Shown here in pieces: positions 1 to 5,993 of a DNA stretch of 6,232 bases; within the stretch, counting starts at the first letter, position 1, and every line of letters starts with the position of its first letter. The notes under the pieces were generated by a model that was given only the letters and a program-made list of their open reading frames with translations, was not told where the DNA came from and made no database searches. The position numbers and the translations under genes were made by a program. This stretch comes from Candidatus Stahliibacteriota bacterium (GTDB taxonomy: Bacteria; Hydrothermota; Tepidihabitantia; B3-TA06): the NCBI GenBank assembly GCA_030670165.1, contig DAOVCF010000120.1:1-6232 (forward strand), written 5' to 3'.

Positions 1-62
1 TCGAGCGTTCCCTGACGCGCCCTGGTATGAAGATCGGTGGAGTTGATAGTAAATCTAATCAT
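1..62 (-). CDS. tgt: tRNA-guanine transglycosylase, N-terminal fragment (cut by window edge)
   Basis: Only the first 20 codons are inside the window. The peptide starts MIRFTINSTDLHTRARQG, which fits the Tgt opening pattern: F, a short strand, a T-D pair, then aR-G-L just before the TPvFMPVGT stretch that would lie outside the window. Tgt exchanges guanine-34 for a queuine precursor (preQ1 in bacteria) in tRNAs with GUN anticodons. It acts in the cytoplasm, one step before QueA. The ATG at 62-60 overlaps the queA stop codon as ATGA, and an AAGGA Shine-Dalgarno lies a few bases upstream inside queA. This is classic translational coupling in a queA-tgt operon. The identification rests on a short match plus strong context. 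The catalytic aspartates and zinc cysteines cannot be checked here. Confidence 0.82.
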   Translation of the reverse strand, partial: MIRFTINSTDLHTRARQGTL

Positions 63-1111
63 CTTTCCTTCTTGGGGTCCCCGCAAGACTGCGCTGCAGT
101 CTTGTGGGGTAAAATCAGCATTGCGTCGCCGTAAGAAAGAAATCTGTAATTCATCCCAAGCGCTTCTTCGTATGCCTTAAAGAGAAGTTCCTTGCCGCAA
201 AACGCGGAGGTCAAGAGAAGCGGCGTCGAGCCTGGCTGGTGGAAGTTGGTCAAAAACGCACCTACCCTTTTAAACTTATGTCCAGGATATATGAAAAGCC
301 CGGTGGAGCTGGAGTGGGGCATGATCGGTTCAGGTGAAGGTAAGGACTCAAGGGTTCTCGTAACCGTGGTGCCAACCGCTACAATGCGTCCTGCCCCGTT
401 GATCTTTTCCGCCGCCTCAGGGCTGATCGTATAGTTCTCCGCCTTCATCCGGTGATCCTCCACCCTCTCGGTCATTACTGGCCTGAACGTGCCTTCTCCT
501 ACATCAAGCTGAATATACGCGACTTGTGCCCCTTTTGCTTGAATCAGCTTTAAGAGTTCGGGGGTGAAGTGAAGCCCCGCGGTTGGCGCTGCGATTGAAA
601 AACCCTCGCGTGCAAACACAGTTTGGTATGTCTGGAGGTCGCGCTCTTCCGGTATGCGATGGATGTAGCCGGGTAGGGGAGCAAGACCTAAACGCCGGAA
701 AAGCTCGGATTCATCCATGAGCAGCCTAAGGGTCAGCTTGCCAGCCTTCTTGTGCTCTATCTCGACGATCTCCTCACCATTCTCGCCCGCAAGCCTCTCC
801 CCTACTTTTGGCCGTTTGGATGGCCGCGCAAGGGCAACCCAGACACCTTCTCTAACCTTTTTGGTAAACAAAAGCTCCACCACACCTCCAGTAGCACGCC
901 GCAGGCGAAAACGAACCGGCTGTACTTTACTTTCATTCAGAACAAGGCAGTCGCCTTCATCGAGATAATTCACGATCTCATGGAAGATTCGGTGTTCTAT
1001 TCTGCCTGATTCACGGTGGATAACGAGTAGGCCGCAGGCATCACGCGGCTGGCTAGGATAAAGCGCGATCCGATCCTGAGGCAAATCGTATAAAAACTCT
1101 TCCTTGAGCAT
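59..1111 (-). CDS. queA: S-adenosylmethionine:tRNA ribosyltransferase-isomerase (QueA)
   Basis: QueA transfers and isomerises the ribosyl part of SAM onto preQ1 at tRNA position 34, forming epoxyqueuosine. The 350-residue product is normal length and carries family landmarks: LVLNESKVQPVRF near 57-69, PLPGYIHR near 155, AAPTAGLHFT 174-183, AVGTTVTRTLES 245-256, LTNFHQPGST from 287 and YRFLSYGDAMLI 322-333. I start at ATG 1111, giving MLKEEFLYDLPQDRIALYP, which matches the family N-terminus. The in-frame TTG at 1141 lies inside the predicted promoter. Oddities: the usual LHVGxGTF reads LDVGEGTF (202-209), the usual HxMHxE reads HRMKAE (220-225), and TNFHLP reads TNFHQP. A polar tail of about 15 residues follows the usual end, and its DNA forms a strong hairpin. 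The gene is first in an operon with tgt. Function is well supported by motifs; the effect of the substitutions is unknown. Confidence 0.95.
   Translation of the reverse strand: MLKEEFLYDLPQDRIALYPSQPRDACGLLVIHRESGRIEHRIFHEIVNYLDEGDCLVLNESKVQPVRFRLRRATGGVVELLFTKKVREGVWVALARPSKRPKVGERLAGENGEEIVEIEHKKAGKLTLRLLMDESELFRRLGLAPLPGYIHRIPEERDLQTYQTVFAREGFSIAAPTAGLHFTPELLKLIQAKGAQVAYIQLDVGEGTFRPVMTERVEDHRMKAENYTISPEAAEKINGAGRIVAVGTTVTRTLESLPSPEPIMPHSSSTGLFIYPGHKFKRVGAFLTNFHQPGSTPLLLTSAFCGKELLFKAYEEALGMNYRFLSYGDAMLILPHKTAAQSCGDPKKER
63..78 (-). promoter_or_regulatory. Ribosome binding site of tgt within queA
   Basis: On the minus strand the last codons of queA contain AAGAAGGAAAG directly before ATG 62. 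AAGGA is a usable Shine-Dalgarno core, although the spacing is short. It fixes the tgt start and indicates that this genome uses Shine-Dalgarno pairing for an internal operon gene. Confidence 0.6.
79..109. repeat. Inverted repeat (hairpin) in the 3' end of queA
   Basis: The arms are CCCCGCAAGACTGC (79-92) and GCAGTCTTGTGGGG (96-109), with a 3-base GCT loop. They are complementary at 13 of 14 positions; the odd pair is G-U in plus-strand RNA and A-C in the queA mRNA. The repeat lies in the polar C-terminal extension of QueA, 16 bases before the tgt start, so the tgt Shine-Dalgarno follows it directly. No T-run follows on either strand, so it is unlikely to be an ordinary intrinsic terminator. 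It could be a genome-repeated palindrome or an RNA structure affecting tgt expression or mRNA stability. Confidence 0.75.
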
Positions 1112-1146
1112 CTGGGGATAATAAGCGGTTAGGCCCCCCAAGTCAA
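1112..1146 (-). promoter_or_regulatory. Promoter of queA-tgt, predicted leaderless
   Basis: Read on the minus strand: -35 TTGACT (1146-1141), a 17-bp spacer, then -10 TATTAT (1123-1118). Only six bases, CCCCAG, separate the -10 from ATG 1111. A start point about 7 bases after the -10 would fall on the ATG, so the mRNA would have no leader, and no Shine-Dalgarno is seen. The site lies just past the T-tract following the upstream PASTA-WHy gene, which suggests queA has its own transcription start. Confidence 0.7.
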
Positions 1147-1149
1147 CGA

Positions 1150-1195
1150 TTGAAAAGAAAAACAGGCTACCGGCAAGTTTCTAGGGAAGCACCTG
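1150..1195 (-). terminator. Weak intrinsic terminator candidate after the PASTA-WHy gene
   Basis: On the minus strand CAGGTGCT can pair imperfectly with GGTAGCCTG (one bulge, two wobble pairs) around a loop of about 16 bases. TTTTTCTTTTC follows immediately. The T-tract is convincing and the stem is not. It lies just past the TAG at 1181 and just before the queA -35 box, a sensible place to end the upstream transcript. Confidence 0.35.
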
Positions 1196-1318
1196 GATCA
1201 CGCCGCTCTCGACGGGGATCTTAATCTTCCTCAGAATCCTTTGCCCTGGTCGAACTACTGTAGGTTGGAAGCTATCCCCTCCAGGTTCTTCCTGATCGCG
1301 GGATTTGAGGCAAAGAAA
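1181..1318 (-). pseudogene. Out-of-frame coding-like tail: frameshifted C-terminus or relic of a WHy-like domain
   Basis: This minus-strand frame is open for 45 codons between a TGA (1321-1319) and a TAG (1183-1181), with no ATG. Its second half reads like genuine protein, ending RKIKIPVESGVIQVLP, a strand-rich ending of the kind that closes WHy/LEA14-like domains. It lies in the -1 frame relative to the PASTA-WHy gene, overlaps its last 21 codons, and runs 74 bases past its stop. It could be the true C-terminus after a frameshift (real or a sequencing error) or the remnant of a deleted paralogue. I see no classical slippery heptamer. Chance openness over 45 codons is quite possible; the case rests on how natural the last 25 residues look. 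Confidence 0.35.
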
Positions 1319-2226
1319 TCAAACTTCCTTTTTACATCAAAGGCCCTGGGTGAGAAACCGCTTTCCACAGTTATGGCAAAGGTACCCACAAGACGGTATT
1401 CCGCTTCAGAGAGAAGAAACTCGGCTATTGAGGGGGGAATATCGGCATAGGAAACAGGAACCATCACCTTGCCGTAAGCCACGCCCTTGACAGGAATCTC
1501 TATGGATGCGTCGGAGAAGATATCTTTGAGTAGACGAGCGCGGTTGACCTGGAGTTCGAACTTGAACTTCTCGGCCGTCATCGGATGCTTATAGGGGTTG
1601 CGTATCTGGAGCTTGAAGGCGAGTTCGAATCCTGTGGAGTCCTCGGATACCACAGATGCCGAGGAGATCTTAAACTCCGGGTGCTCGTAGAGATGAACCT
1701 CAACACCAGTGGAGGTTTTTGTTGGGGTAGGAGGGGATGATACTCCAAGTGATGTTACAGTAGCGATTACATCTTTACGTTTAACAAGACTTCCCGGCTC
1801 AGGAACGGTTTTAGCAATAGTCCCCACAGGGTATTCTTCATTTTCTATCTGCATCACAGGGTAGAATTCCAAGCCCAGGCTTTCAATCAAAGCCATCGCC
1901 TCCATGAATTGCATACCGCGTACATCTGGAAGCTCGATGGTTAAGGGAGCTGCCAATCGTACCTTGACGGTGTCGGAGATTACTGAATCCAGCAACGGCT
2001 CCTGCCAGGCCACAAGCCCTTCAGGAATACTGTCCGTGTAAAAGGAATCGGGCAGCACAATAAGGGGGCATGAATCAGGCTCCGTGTAGTCCAGAAGCGA
2101 AGCAAGCTGTGCCCGGGTTGAATCCAAGGACAGTCCGGTAAGATCAGGCATGAGGAGGTCGCTGGGTAAGGCTCCAAGCGATCCCGACATCACCAGAAGA
2201 ATCACTAAGCTCATTAATCGTCTCAT
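1255..2226 (-). CDS. Exported PASTA-domain protein with C-terminal WHy/LEA14-like domain
   Basis: The product has 323 residues. A signal peptide is visible at about 1-19: MRRLM, a hydrophobic run, then SLGA as a likely signal peptidase I site. There is no lipobox cysteine. Two PASTA-like repeats follow: a degenerate one at about 24-91 (MPDLTGLSLD, then AWQEPLLDS) and a clearer one at about 96-168 (ELPDVRGMQFMEAMALIESL, then VGTIAKTVPEPGSLVKRKDV). A Pro/Thr linker (173-182) leads to a segment from about 183 to 315 with alternating strands and an IRNPY motif. That pattern fits the WHy (water stress and hypersensitive response)/LEA14-like beta-sandwich. PASTA domains bind cell-wall fragments in some proteins, and WHy domains occur in desiccation-related proteins; the combination suggests an envelope role but the function is unknown. 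There is no kinase or transpeptidase domain. The ATG start abuts its predicted promoter, with no Shine-Dalgarno. A coding-like tail in another frame overlaps the 3' end (1181-1318). Confidence 0.85.
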   Translation of the reverse strand: MRRLMSLVILLVMSGSLGALPSDLLMPDLTGLSLDSTRAQLASLLDYTEPDSCPLIVLPDSFYTDSIPEGLVAWQEPLLDSVISDTVKVRLAAPLTIELPDVRGMQFMEAMALIESLGLEFYPVMQIENEEYPVGTIAKTVPEPGSLVKRKDVIATVTSLGVSSPPTPTKTSTGVEVHLYEHPEFKISSASVVSEDSTGFELAFKLQIRNPYKHPMTAEKFKFELQVNRARLLKDIFSDASIEIPVKGVAYGKVMVPVSYADIPPSIAEFLLSEAEYRLVGTFAITVESGFSPRAFDVKRKFDFFASNPAIRKNLEGIASNLQ

Positions 2227-2261
2227 GAGTCTAATTCTAGGAAAAGTCGGGCTGATGTCAA
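2227..2261 (-). promoter_or_regulatory. Promoter of the PASTA-WHy gene, predicted leaderless
   Basis: On the minus strand: -35 TTGACA (2261-2256, consensus), a 16-bp spacer, -10 TAGAAT (2239-2234), then seven bases, TAGACTC, and ATG 2226. The expected transcription start lies on or next to the A of the ATG. No Shine-Dalgarno is present. Both hexamers and the spacer length are identical to those of the divergent mutL promoter. Confidence 0.75.
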
Positions 2262-2304
2262 GGCGGTGGCGATCTCATATGCGGCAGCCGGGAAGATTTC
2301 GATG

Positions 2305-2337
2305 TTGACATCCGGAGCAAGGCCTTTAGAATCCAGG
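2305..2337 (+). promoter_or_regulatory. Promoter of mutL-miaA, predicted leaderless
   Basis: -35 TTGACA (2305-2310, consensus), a 16-bp spacer, -10 TAGAAT (2327-2332), then five bases, CCAGG, and GTG 2338. A start point about 6-7 bases past the -10 falls on the GTG codon, giving a leaderless mRNA. The promoter lies downstream of the alternative starts GTG 2266 and ATG 2302, which argues against both. The gap between this -35 and that of the opposite PASTA-WHy promoter is 43 bp, so the two do not overlap, but a regulator could bind between them. Confidence 0.75.
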
Positions 2338-4038
2338 GTGGGTATTCGTCTTTTGCCTCCGCGAATCGCGGCCAAGATAGCCGCAGGAGAGGTGATCATC
2401 CGCCCTTCCTCTGTGGTGAAGGAGCTTTTGGAGAATTCGCTTGACGCAGGGGCAAAAAGGGTTGAGACCTGTATTGAGAGGGGCGGAAAGGCGCTTGTCC
2501 GCGTCTCAGACAACGGCGAGGGGATCGCACGAGATGAACTCCAGCTTGCGGTGCAGCGCTTTGCCACGAGCAAACTGGCCGATGCGGGTGATCTTGAACG
2601 TATTCAAAGCTATGGTTTCCGGGGTGAGGCTCTGGCCTCTATGGCCGAGGTGAGCGAACTGGCAATCGAGAGCCAACGCCACGACGCTGAAAGCGGGGTG
2701 CTCTTAAAAATCAATGCGGGCAAGATCACCGGGCGCAAGGAGATCGTTCGGACACCCGGAACAACGGTCAGTGTGCGCAATCTGTTTTTTAACCTTCCGG
2801 CGCGGCGCGCCTTCCTGCGAAGCGAGGCATACGAGCGCCGCCTGGTGCTTCAAAAGATACGTGACTACGCGCTCATTGAACCGTTCGTCCGTTTTGAGGT
2901 AAGCAACCCGAGCGGAACGCTTCTTGCGTTTCCCCCGACCCGGTCCTGGATCGAACGCGTGCAGGAAGTTCTACCGGAGCTGAAAAATGTGGAGTTGATT
3001 GAATTTAAGGAAACCCATCGGTTACTTTCCATTGAAGGTTTTATGGCAAGACCAGATCAGGCTGCACAGCTTCGCAGACGACAGAAGATCTTTTTTAACT
3101 CAAGACCCGTACTTTACCGCTCCATCTACCGGGCGGTTATGGAAGGTTTCGGCCCTCAGCCCGGCAACCTGGTCCCATTCTTCATCCTGAAACTTACGGC
3201 CCCGCCCGAGATGCTGGATGCAAATATCCATCCCACCAAGATCGAGGTTCGCTACCGCGATGAGCGTTTCCTCTTTGATTTCCTTGCTCAGGCGGTGCGC
3301 AAGGCGGTTCACAGAGAAGCTGTCAAGACCCTTAAATTCCCCGCCTATCCATCGAGCCTGCGCACGGATGAGAAGATAGAGCGCCAGATTCCCATACCAG
3401 CCTCTCCCCCATCAACCCTTCCCTCCTCGATCCCGAAGCCTCCCGCATCCACCCAACCATTTGAGACGAAGGGGTATCCTGAAACCCACACGGGCTTCTG
3501 GCAGCTGCAGAACCTCTACATCCTGGCACAGACCTACTCAGGTCTGATAATTGTGGATCAGCATGCGGCTCACGAACGCATTCTGTACGAGGAGATGCTT
3601 GAACGGCTGGGCTCTTCCCCCAGACAACGCCTGCTTTTCCCCCTGATAGTTGATCTTTCAGCCGAGGAGTTTGCCACCTTCGAAGAGATAGCGGGCGAAC
3701 TCAAGGATTTAGGTTTCGAGGCAAAGGTATTCGGTCCCAACCAGGTGATAGTCGAAACCCTGCCTGCGGATGCAAAGATGGGACCCGGGGAGCTGCGCCA
3801 GCTTTTCCGTGAGTTTGCAGAAACGAACGAGGTAAAGCTGGGTAATAGGGATAAAATGGCCGCGCTCATCGCATGCAAGGCCGCGATCAAAGCAGGCAGC
3901 TCTCTTTCGCAGGCAGAGATGGAGTCCTTGATCAATCGTCTGTTTCGCTGCAAAACCCCGTTCTTCTGTCCGCACGGCAGGCCTACGGTCATCAAGTTCA
4001 CCATGGACGATCTGGCCAAGCGCTTCGGCCGCATCTAG
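2338..4038 (+). CDS. mutL: DNA mismatch repair protein MutL, endonuclease type
   Basis: MutL couples MutS mismatch recognition to strand incision. The N-terminal GHKL ATPase is complete: KELLENSLDAGA (28-39, with the catalytic Glu and the Asn), DNGEG (58-62), TSK (77-79), GFRGEAL (93-99) and LFFNLPARRAFL (149-160). The S5-like domain carries NIHPTKIEVRY (296-306). A short proline-rich linker (about 350-380) leads to the C-terminal dimerisation and nuclease domain. That domain has DQHA-x2-E-x4-E (D407 to E418), ACKAAIKAG (512-520) and CPHGRP (544-549), the metal-binding set of nicking MutL proteins in bacteria without MutH. Length is 566 residues, compact but normal. GTG 2338 gives VGIRLLPPRIAAKIAAGEV, the usual family start, and lies five bases after a strong -10. 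Starting at 2266 would add 24 residues outside the family pattern. The gene is followed directly by miaA. No mutS is in the window. Confidence 0.96.
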   Translation: MGIRLLPPRIAAKIAAGEVIIRPSSVVKELLENSLDAGAKRVETCIERGGKALVRVSDNGEGIARDELQLAVQRFATSKLADAGDLERIQSYGFRGEALASMAEVSELAIESQRHDAESGVLLKINAGKITGRKEIVRTPGTTVSVRNLFFNLPARRAFLRSEAYERRLVLQKIRDYALIEPFVRFEVSNPSGTLLAFPPTRSWIERVQEVLPELKNVELIEFKETHRLLSIEGFMARPDQAAQLRRRQKIFFNSRPVLYRSIYRAVMEGFGPQPGNLVPFFILKLTAPPEMLDANIHPTKIEVRYRDERFLFDFLAQAVRKAVHREAVKTLKFPAYPSSLRTDEKIERQIPIPASPPSTLPSSIPKPPASTQPFETKGYPETHTGFWQLQNLYILAQTYSGLIIVDQHAAHERILYEEMLERLGSSPRQRLLFPLIVDLSAEEFATFEEIAGELKDLGFEAKVFGPNQVIVETLPADAKMGPGELRQLFREFAETNEVKLGNRDKMAALIACKAAIKAGSSLSQAEMESLINRLFRCKTPFFCPHGRPTVIKFTMDDLAKRFGRI

Positions 4039-4953
4039 ATGAATCCAAGACTCACCCCGGTAATCCTTGGCCCTACAGGTGTTGGCAAAAGCGGGGTGGC
4101 GTTCGAGCTTGCAAGACGCTACGGATGGGAGATAGTCTCGGTAGACTCCAGACAGTGTTATCAGCTCATGGAGATAGGCACGGCTAAGCCGATTTCCCAT
4201 GTGCGCGACCAGGTTCCTCATCATCTACTGGACCTCTGCCCGCCCGATCACCAACTGTCCGCAGGTGAGTTCGCCCGCCATGTCTGGGAGCTGCTTTTGA
4301 ACCTTGAGAAACCTTTAGCTGTAGGGGGATCAGGATTCTATCTCAGGGCTATATTCGAACCGCTTCACGCCAACCTGCCGCACAACCCGATTATCCGCGA
4401 GGAGCTTGAGACGCTTGCTACCCCTACACTTGCGCGAAAGCTTAAGGCCGAAGATCCTTTGACCGCCGAGCGTCTGCATCCAAACGATCGCCAGCGGATA
4501 ATCCGAGCGCTTGAGGTCTGCCTGGCCGCACGCAGGCCCTACTCCGAACTGATAGCAGAACCCCCGCCCGACCCACCGGTCAGGCCCTTCTATGTAGGTT
4601 TGAATGTTGACCGCCCCGAGCTTATCAGCAGGCAGGCAAAACGCCTTGAGCGGATGATGGCCCAAGGATTCGTTGAGGAGGTAAGACGCCTGCGGGATAT
4701 GGGGTTCCCCAAAGACCTGTACGCATTCAACGCCTACGGTTACCGCGAACTATACGAGTACATAGACGGCGATATCTCGTTGGCCGAGGCCAGGCAGCTG
4801 ATTTTAAAGAAGATTCGCGCCTTCGCCAAACGTCAGATGACCTTCTTTAGAACCCTGGGCGAGATCCACTGGGTCGAGGCCGCAGACCCCAAGAAAGCCG
4901 TTCGAGAGGTCAAGGAAATTCTGAGCCCCAACTTCCCCCACTACTTCCAATAA
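4039..4953 (+). CDS. miaA: tRNA dimethylallyltransferase (MiaA)
   Basis: MiaA transfers a dimethylallyl group from DMAPP to N6 of adenosine-37 in tRNAs that read U-starting codons, giving i6A. The 304-residue product is family length. It has the P-loop GPTGVGKS (11-18), VDSRQCYQLMEIGTAKP (35-51, with D36 as the likely general base), VPHHLLD (59-65), GGSGFYLRA (96-104), NDRQRIIRALEV (149-160), AYGYRELYEYI (232-242) and AKRQMTFFR (263-271). Minor departures from common forms are GFYL for GLYI, AYGYRE for AIGYKE and TFFR for TWFR. The ATG follows the mutL TAG with no gap and has no clear Shine-Dalgarno, so translation is probably coupled to mutL. mutL-miaA adjacency is common in bacteria. The 43 bp to the convergent lipoprotein gene contain no convincing terminator. 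Confidence 0.96.
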   Translation: MNPRLTPVILGPTGVGKSGVAFELARRYGWEIVSVDSRQCYQLMEIGTAKPISHVRDQVPHHLLDLCPPDHQLSAGEFARHVWELLLNLEKPLAVGGSGFYLRAIFEPLHANLPHNPIIREELETLATPTLARKLKAEDPLTAERLHPNDRQRIIRALEVCLAARRPYSELIAEPPPDPPVRPFYVGLNVDRPELISRQAKRLERMMAQGFVEEVRRLRDMGFPKDLYAFNAYGYRELYEYIDGDISLAEARQLILKKIRAFAKRQMTFFRTLGEIHWVEAADPKKAVREVKEILSPNFPHYFQ

Positions 4954-4996
4954 GGGATTCTTCGAACCCTGCCTGCTTGATTATTATTCCCCGATG

Positions 4997-5845
4997 CTAC
5001 TTTACCTTGTATTCTACCAAATCGAGATCGAATATGAACTGGTTGACTCTATATTCGGTAACTATAATTCCCACGTCAGGGGCGAGCCAGAAGGTGCGGT
5101 CAGTTTCGTCGCTGCCCAGATTCAAATCAATCCGGGCGGAGTTCTCAAAACCACCCGCACTTGTGCCGTACTCTCTTATCTCCGCCACCGTGCCGGTTCC
5201 ACCTTCGCCGGTATCCCAGCCCTTCCCAACCCATAGAGGTAGATCTAAGAAAAGATACTCTTTTTTTAATCCGGGATCGTATGTCCAGATGGAATCATCA
5301 AAGACCGCATAGTACACGAGAGCATCCCCCAACTGGATCTCTCCCCAGGTAAAGAAACGCTCAATGTGCCATTTTACCTTTCCTCCTGCAAGTTCCTCTC
5401 GCGAGTAAACCTCGGTACGAAGTGTGGCAATCGTTCCCAAAAGTTGACCTTCGTAATACCACCAGTTTCCTGCCGCCATCGGGAAGTAGTTCTGGACGTC
5501 GATCGCAAGGGTGTCGGTAACTTCATACAGGCTGTCGCCGTCGGAGACGGTGCAGATAATTTCAAAGGTTCCGCTGTGGTTGGGTGCAATCCACAGAACC
5601 GATGCCGTATCTTGAGATTCCGCAAAGGTTCCTGCGCCGGCCTCGAACTCATATAACAAAGAGTCTGCGTCAGGATCGTTGGCCTCGCAGACGATTTTTA
5701 CCGTATCGCCAGCGGTAACCAGTGTATCTGCGGCCGGATCGGTAACAAATCTATCTATGACCGGCGGCTCGTTGCGGGTGCAGCCTGTAAGGTAGACTAT
5801 GAACACAACGGCGGCTACGGCTAAATTTACGCAAGCTTTCTTCAT
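4997..5845 (-). CDS. Putative lipoprotein with PKD/Ig-like domain
   Basis: The product has 282 residues. It begins with a lysine-containing N-tip, a hydrophobic segment (about 7-19) and a lipobox LTGC with the lipidated cysteine at 22, so it should be processed by Lgt and Lsp and anchored in an envelope membrane. Residues 27-118 resemble a PKD or cadherin-like Ig fold: PPVIDRF, then AGDTVKIVCEANDPDADSL, GTFEIICTVSDGDS and DTLAIDV. From 119 a second domain opens with NYFPMAAGNWWYYEG and closes with FWLAPDVGIIVTEY. This resembles a beta-rich domain seen in lipoproteins of uncultured and FCB-type bacteria. No catalytic motif is seen and the specific function is unknown. It is the only gene here with a conventional leader and a strong Shine-Dalgarno. 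It is transcribed alone, convergent with miaA and divergent from the right-edge membrane gene. Confidence 0.88.
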   Translation of the reverse strand: MKKACVNLAVAAVVFIVYLTGCTRNEPPVIDRFVTDPAADTLVTAGDTVKIVCEANDPDADSLLYEFEAGAGTFAESQDTASVLWIAPNHSGTFEIICTVSDGDSLYEVTDTLAIDVQNYFPMAAGNWWYYEGQLLGTIATLRTEVYSREELAGGKVKWHIERFFTWGEIQLGDALVYYAVFDDSIWTYDPGLKKEYLFLDLPLWVGKGWDTGEGGTGTVAEIREYGTSAGGFENSARIDLNLGSDETDRTFWLAPDVGIIVTEYRVNQFIFDLDLVEYKVK

Positions 5846-5922
5846 AACCTCTCCTTGGTTGAATTACTTACACTTACTCTACTCTTTTACGTAAATATAC
5901 ACCTTTTTGAGGAAGCTGTCAA
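5846..5922 (-). promoter_or_regulatory. Promoter, leader and Shine-Dalgarno of the lipoprotein gene
   Basis: On the minus strand: -35 TTGACA (5922-5917, consensus), a 17-bp spacer, -10 TATATT (5899-5894). The expected start is near 5887, giving a leader of about 40 nt. The leader ends AAGGAGAGGTT before ATG 5845, a strong Shine-Dalgarno with 5-base spacing. It also holds a short GTAA-rich stretch, GTAAGTGTAAGTAA. This is the clearest conventional promoter plus ribosome binding site in the window. Confidence 0.8.
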
Positions 5923-5959
5923 CCCCTCGATTAAAAAAGGCTTTCTATAAGTCGCCCTC

Positions 5960-5993
5960 TTGACTTGTTGCGCGATTGTGACTATCCTTCGTC
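5960..5993 (+). promoter_or_regulatory. Candidate promoter of the right-edge membrane gene, possibly leaderless
   Basis: TTGACT (5960-5965), a 17-bp spacer, TATCCT (5983-5988), then five bases, TCGTC, and GTG 5994. The -35 is good; the -10 matches TATAAT at only four of six positions. The geometry repeats that of mutL exactly (five bases between -10 and GTG). No Shine-Dalgarno precedes GTG 5994 or the alternative ATG 6021. Confidence 0.45.

Larger units (their letters stand above)
2227..2337. promoter_or_regulatory. Divergent intergenic control region between the PASTA-WHy gene and mutL
   Basis: With mutL starting at GTG 2338, 111 bp separate the two divergent genes. The region holds two back-to-back promoters with identical -35 (TTGACA) and -10 (TAGAAT) boxes and 16-bp spacers, one per strand. 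The 43 bp between the two -35 boxes (2262-2304) contain no inverted repeat that I can call an operator. Confidence 0.65.

Noticed and set aside
2..46. Plus-strand frame ending in three consecutive stop codons (TGA TAG TAA), resembling the end of a convergent gene
   Set aside because: The opposite strand carries the tgt start with an ATGA overlap, a Shine-Dalgarno and a family-like N-terminus; overlapping antisense coding is far less likely.
27..133. Plus-strand frame from ATG 27 into the queA 3' end
   Set aside because: It lies antisense to queA and tgt, has no recognisable motif and no ribosome binding site.
1257..1318. Programmed -1 frameshift in the PASTA-WHy gene
   Set aside because: No X-XXY-YYZ slippery heptamer is visible in the overlap, so only an accidental frameshift or a relic remains plausible.
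3570..4224. Long minus-strand frames over the mutL-miaA junction
   Set aside because: Both mutL and miaA are intact and motif-complete on the plus strand here; the antisense frames carry no family motif.
4954..4996. Possible bidirectional terminator between miaA and the lipoprotein gene (GGG and CCC flanking TTCTTCGAA)
   Set aside because: The stem is only three GC pairs with mismatches inside and no T-run on either side, so it is not supportable as a terminator.
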